From: DASZCR01 sp035942915
Lineage (GTDB): Bacteria > Acidobacteriota > Blastocatellia > Pyrinomonadales > Pyrinomonadaceae
NCBI GenBank assembly: GCA_035942915.1
Contig: DASZCR010000103.1
Span: 1 to 5,764, forward strand
Length of the DNA stretch: 5,764 nucleotides
Reading direction: 5' to 3'
Every line of letters starts with the position of its first letter. The stretch's first letter is position 1. The notes under the pieces are model-generated. The model was not told the DNA's origin. It worked only from the letters and a program-made list of their open reading frames with translations, and did not search any database. The translations under genes were made by a program, and so were the position numbers. Positions 4,294 through 5,764 of the stretch are shown here, piece after piece.

Positions 4294-5764
4294 GCCAACC
4301 TTCCATCCCTCAGACGCCTCCACAGCAGTCCGCACAGGTCGCCTCGCCGAAGGACGCCGCCGCCGTGATTCTCATGCGTGCGGGCGCGGGCGACGAGCCG
4401 GAGGTCTACTGGGCGAAGCGCAGCGAGCGTCTGGCCTTCCTCGGCGGCTTCTACGCCTTCCCCGGCGGGCAGCGCGAAGAGCAGGACGCGGCGACGCCGG
4501 TCGAGAATGCGGCCGACCGCGAGCAGGCCACGATGATTGCCTGTGCTGCGCGTGAACTGTTTGAAGAGCTCGGCGTGCTGGTCGCGCGCGGCGTCGAGAC
4601 GTTGACCAAAGGACAACTCGCCTCTGTCCTCGACGACCTCACTTCGGGGCGCATGACTTTCGCCGAACTGCTCGCGCACTACGGCCTGCGTCTCGACGCC
4701 GGAGATTTCACATTCGTCGGCCGTTGGGTGACGCCGCCCTTCAGCCCGCGCCGCTTCGATACGCTGTTCTTTCTCGTCAATTGCCCGCGCAAGCAGCAGG
4801 ACGTGCGCCTCTTGGCGGACGGCGAGTTTGAGCGCGGCGAGTGGACGAGCGCACGCGAGGCTTACGCGCGCTGGCAACGCTCTGAGGTGCTTGCTGCGCC
4901 GCCCGTCATCCATGCCCTGCGGACTCTCGCCGGAGGGAGCACGGAAGACCTCGTCGAACGTTTCCTCGCCGTCCCGCAGGCGCATCGCGTGCCCGTGCGC
5001 CGCATCGAATTTCTGCCCGGCTTCATCTGCTTCCCCCTACGCACGCCGACGAAGCCGCCCGCTACGACAACCAACTGCTACATCGTCGGCACACGCGAAC
5101 TCGTCGTTTTCGACCCCGGCTCGCCCTACGAAGACGAACAGGCGGAACTGCACAGACATCTAGACGAGATGCTGGCGGAAGGACGGCGCGTGCGCGAGAT
5201 AATTCTGACGCACCTGCATCCAGACCACGTCGGCGGCGCAAACGCCTTGCGCGAACATCTGGCCGCGACGCAGGGCGCGAGCGTCCCTGTCGCCGCACAT
5301 CGTCTGACGGCCGAACCTTTGCGCGGGCGCGTCGAAGTTGACCGTTTCATCAAAGACGGCGAGACGTTAGCGTTCGACGCCGTGCCGCCGCTCGTCCTGC
5401 GCGCGATGCACACACCCGGACACACGCGCGGCCACCTCAGCTTCTACGAAGAGCGCACGGGAGCGTTGCTCACAGGCGACAACATCGTCGGCATCGGCTC
5501 GGTCTTGATTGACCCGCCCGAAGGCAACATGCGCGCCTATCTCGAAACGCTCGAACGATACAAAGGGCTGCCGCATCTGACAGTCCTCTTTGGCGGACAC
5601 GGGCCGGCCGTCGGCGGCGCGCGCGCCAAAATCGACGAGTACATCACGCATCGTCTGCAACGCGAGCGCGCCATCCTCGACGCCGTGCGCGGCGGCGCGG
5701 CAACGCCGACAGAGATTGTCGCGCGCGTCTACACAGACGTATCGCCGAAGATGCACGTCATGGC
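4290..5764 (+). CDS. Nudix hydrolase fused to LACTB2-like metallo-beta-lactamase (C-terminus outside window)
   Basis: The gene starts at ATG 4290 inside ATGA, overlapping the preceding stop, with AGGG six bases upstream. The frame is open to the right edge (491 codons). Residues about 20-210 form a Nudix domain: GGFYAFPGGQ (52-61), then, after an insertion, the core AARELFEELGV with R88, E89, E92, E93 and G95. The usual G-x5-E half has D66 in place of E, and the box is about 14 residues longer than the consensus, as in NUDT19-type proteins. Residues about 235-445 form a metallo-beta-lactamase fold: TTTNCYIVG, VVFDPGS, THLHPDH (H308, H310, D312, H313), TPGH (H378), TGD (D397) and GGHGP (H437), a complete two-metal set. 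Residues 449-491 (RLQRERAILDAV, then PTEIVARVYTDV) look like the start of the LACTB2-type winged-helix tail. It is presumably a cytoplasmic two-headed hydrolase; LACTB2 is an RNA endonuclease, but the substrates here are unknown. Confidence 0.92.
   Translation, partial: MSQPSIPQTPPQQSAQVASPKDAAAVILMRAGAGDEPEVYWAKRSERLAFLGGFYAFPGGQREEQDAATPVENAADREQATMIACAARELFEELGVLVARGVETLTKGQLASVLDDLTSGRMTFAELLAHYGLRLDAGDFTFVGRWVTPPFSPRRFDTLFFLVNCPRKQQDVRLLADGEFERGEWTSAREAYARWQRSEVLAAPPVIHALRTLAGGSTEDLVERFLAVPQAHRVPVRRIEFLPGFICFPLRTPTKPPATTTNCYIVGTRELVVFDPGSPYEDEQAELHRHLDEMLAEGRRVREIILTHLHPDHVGGANALREHLAATQGASVPVAAHRLTAEPLRGRVEVDRFIKDGETLAFDAVPPLVLRAMHTPGHTRGHLSFYEERTGALLTGDNIVGIGSVLIDPPEGNMRAYLETLERYKGLPHLTVLFGGHGPAVGGARAKIDEYITHRLQRERAILDAVRGGAATPTEIVARVYTDVSPKMHVM

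Noticed and set aside
3568..4335. 255-aa minus-strand open frame
   Set aside because: It lies opposite the oxidoreductase gene, which has clear motifs. Long antisense frames are expected in GC-rich coding DNA.
4227..4985. 252-aa minus-strand open frame
   Set aside because: It is antisense to the Nudix domain, with Arg/Glu-rich low-complexity composition and no recognisable motif.

Overview
The window is GC-rich (roughly 60 % by eye) bacterial chromosomal DNA with six protein-coding genes and one conspicuous repeat block. No rRNA, tRNA, transposase, integrase or CRISPR array was seen. The Nudix/metallo-beta-lactamase fusion, the heptanucleotide repeats and the codon style are compatible with an environmental bacterium such as an acidobacterium (Blastocatellia-like), but this taxonomic guess is weak and rests on general impression only.

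Left half, minus strand (2839 down to 1). First transcribed is a cytosolic subtilisin-family (S8) serine peptidase with an N-terminal four-cysteine, zinc-ribbon-like module and an intact catalytic triad (2839-1466). It is followed by a candidate intrinsic terminator and then a good housekeeping-type promoter, which drives, behind a leader of about 230 nt, a 199-aa protein with a two-helix membrane hairpin (1168-569). A strong hairpin lies just after that gene. Next comes a signal-peptide-bearing protein of unknown function with a near-ideal ribosome binding site, cut by the left edge of the window (489-1).

Centre (2840-3017). This is a divergent intergenic region. It holds a candidate extended -10 promoter for the rightward genes and three helically phased GTTTC/GAAAC half-sites. 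I could not identify a convincing promoter for the peptidase.

Right half, plus strand (3018 to the right edge). A 145-aa protein of unknown family comes first (3018-3455). Its stop codon lies inside a 142-bp block of heptanucleotide repeats arranged as a large inverted repeat (3444-3585). Then follow a cytoplasmic sulfite-oxidase-fold molybdopterin oxidoreductase (3601-4293) and, with a 4-nt ATGA overlap, a Nudix hydrolase fused to a LACTB2-like metallo-beta-lactamase (4290 to beyond 5764). The overlap implies translational coupling of these last two genes.

Functionally, the right half looks like ordinary redox and nucleotide/RNA-type housekeeping genes interrupted by a mobile-looking repeat. 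The most system-like part is the left half, where a soluble metal-binding protease lies next to a small two-TM protein whose layout resembles SLATT-type membrane effectors. A functional link between them is a hypothesis, because the sequence suggests separate transcripts.
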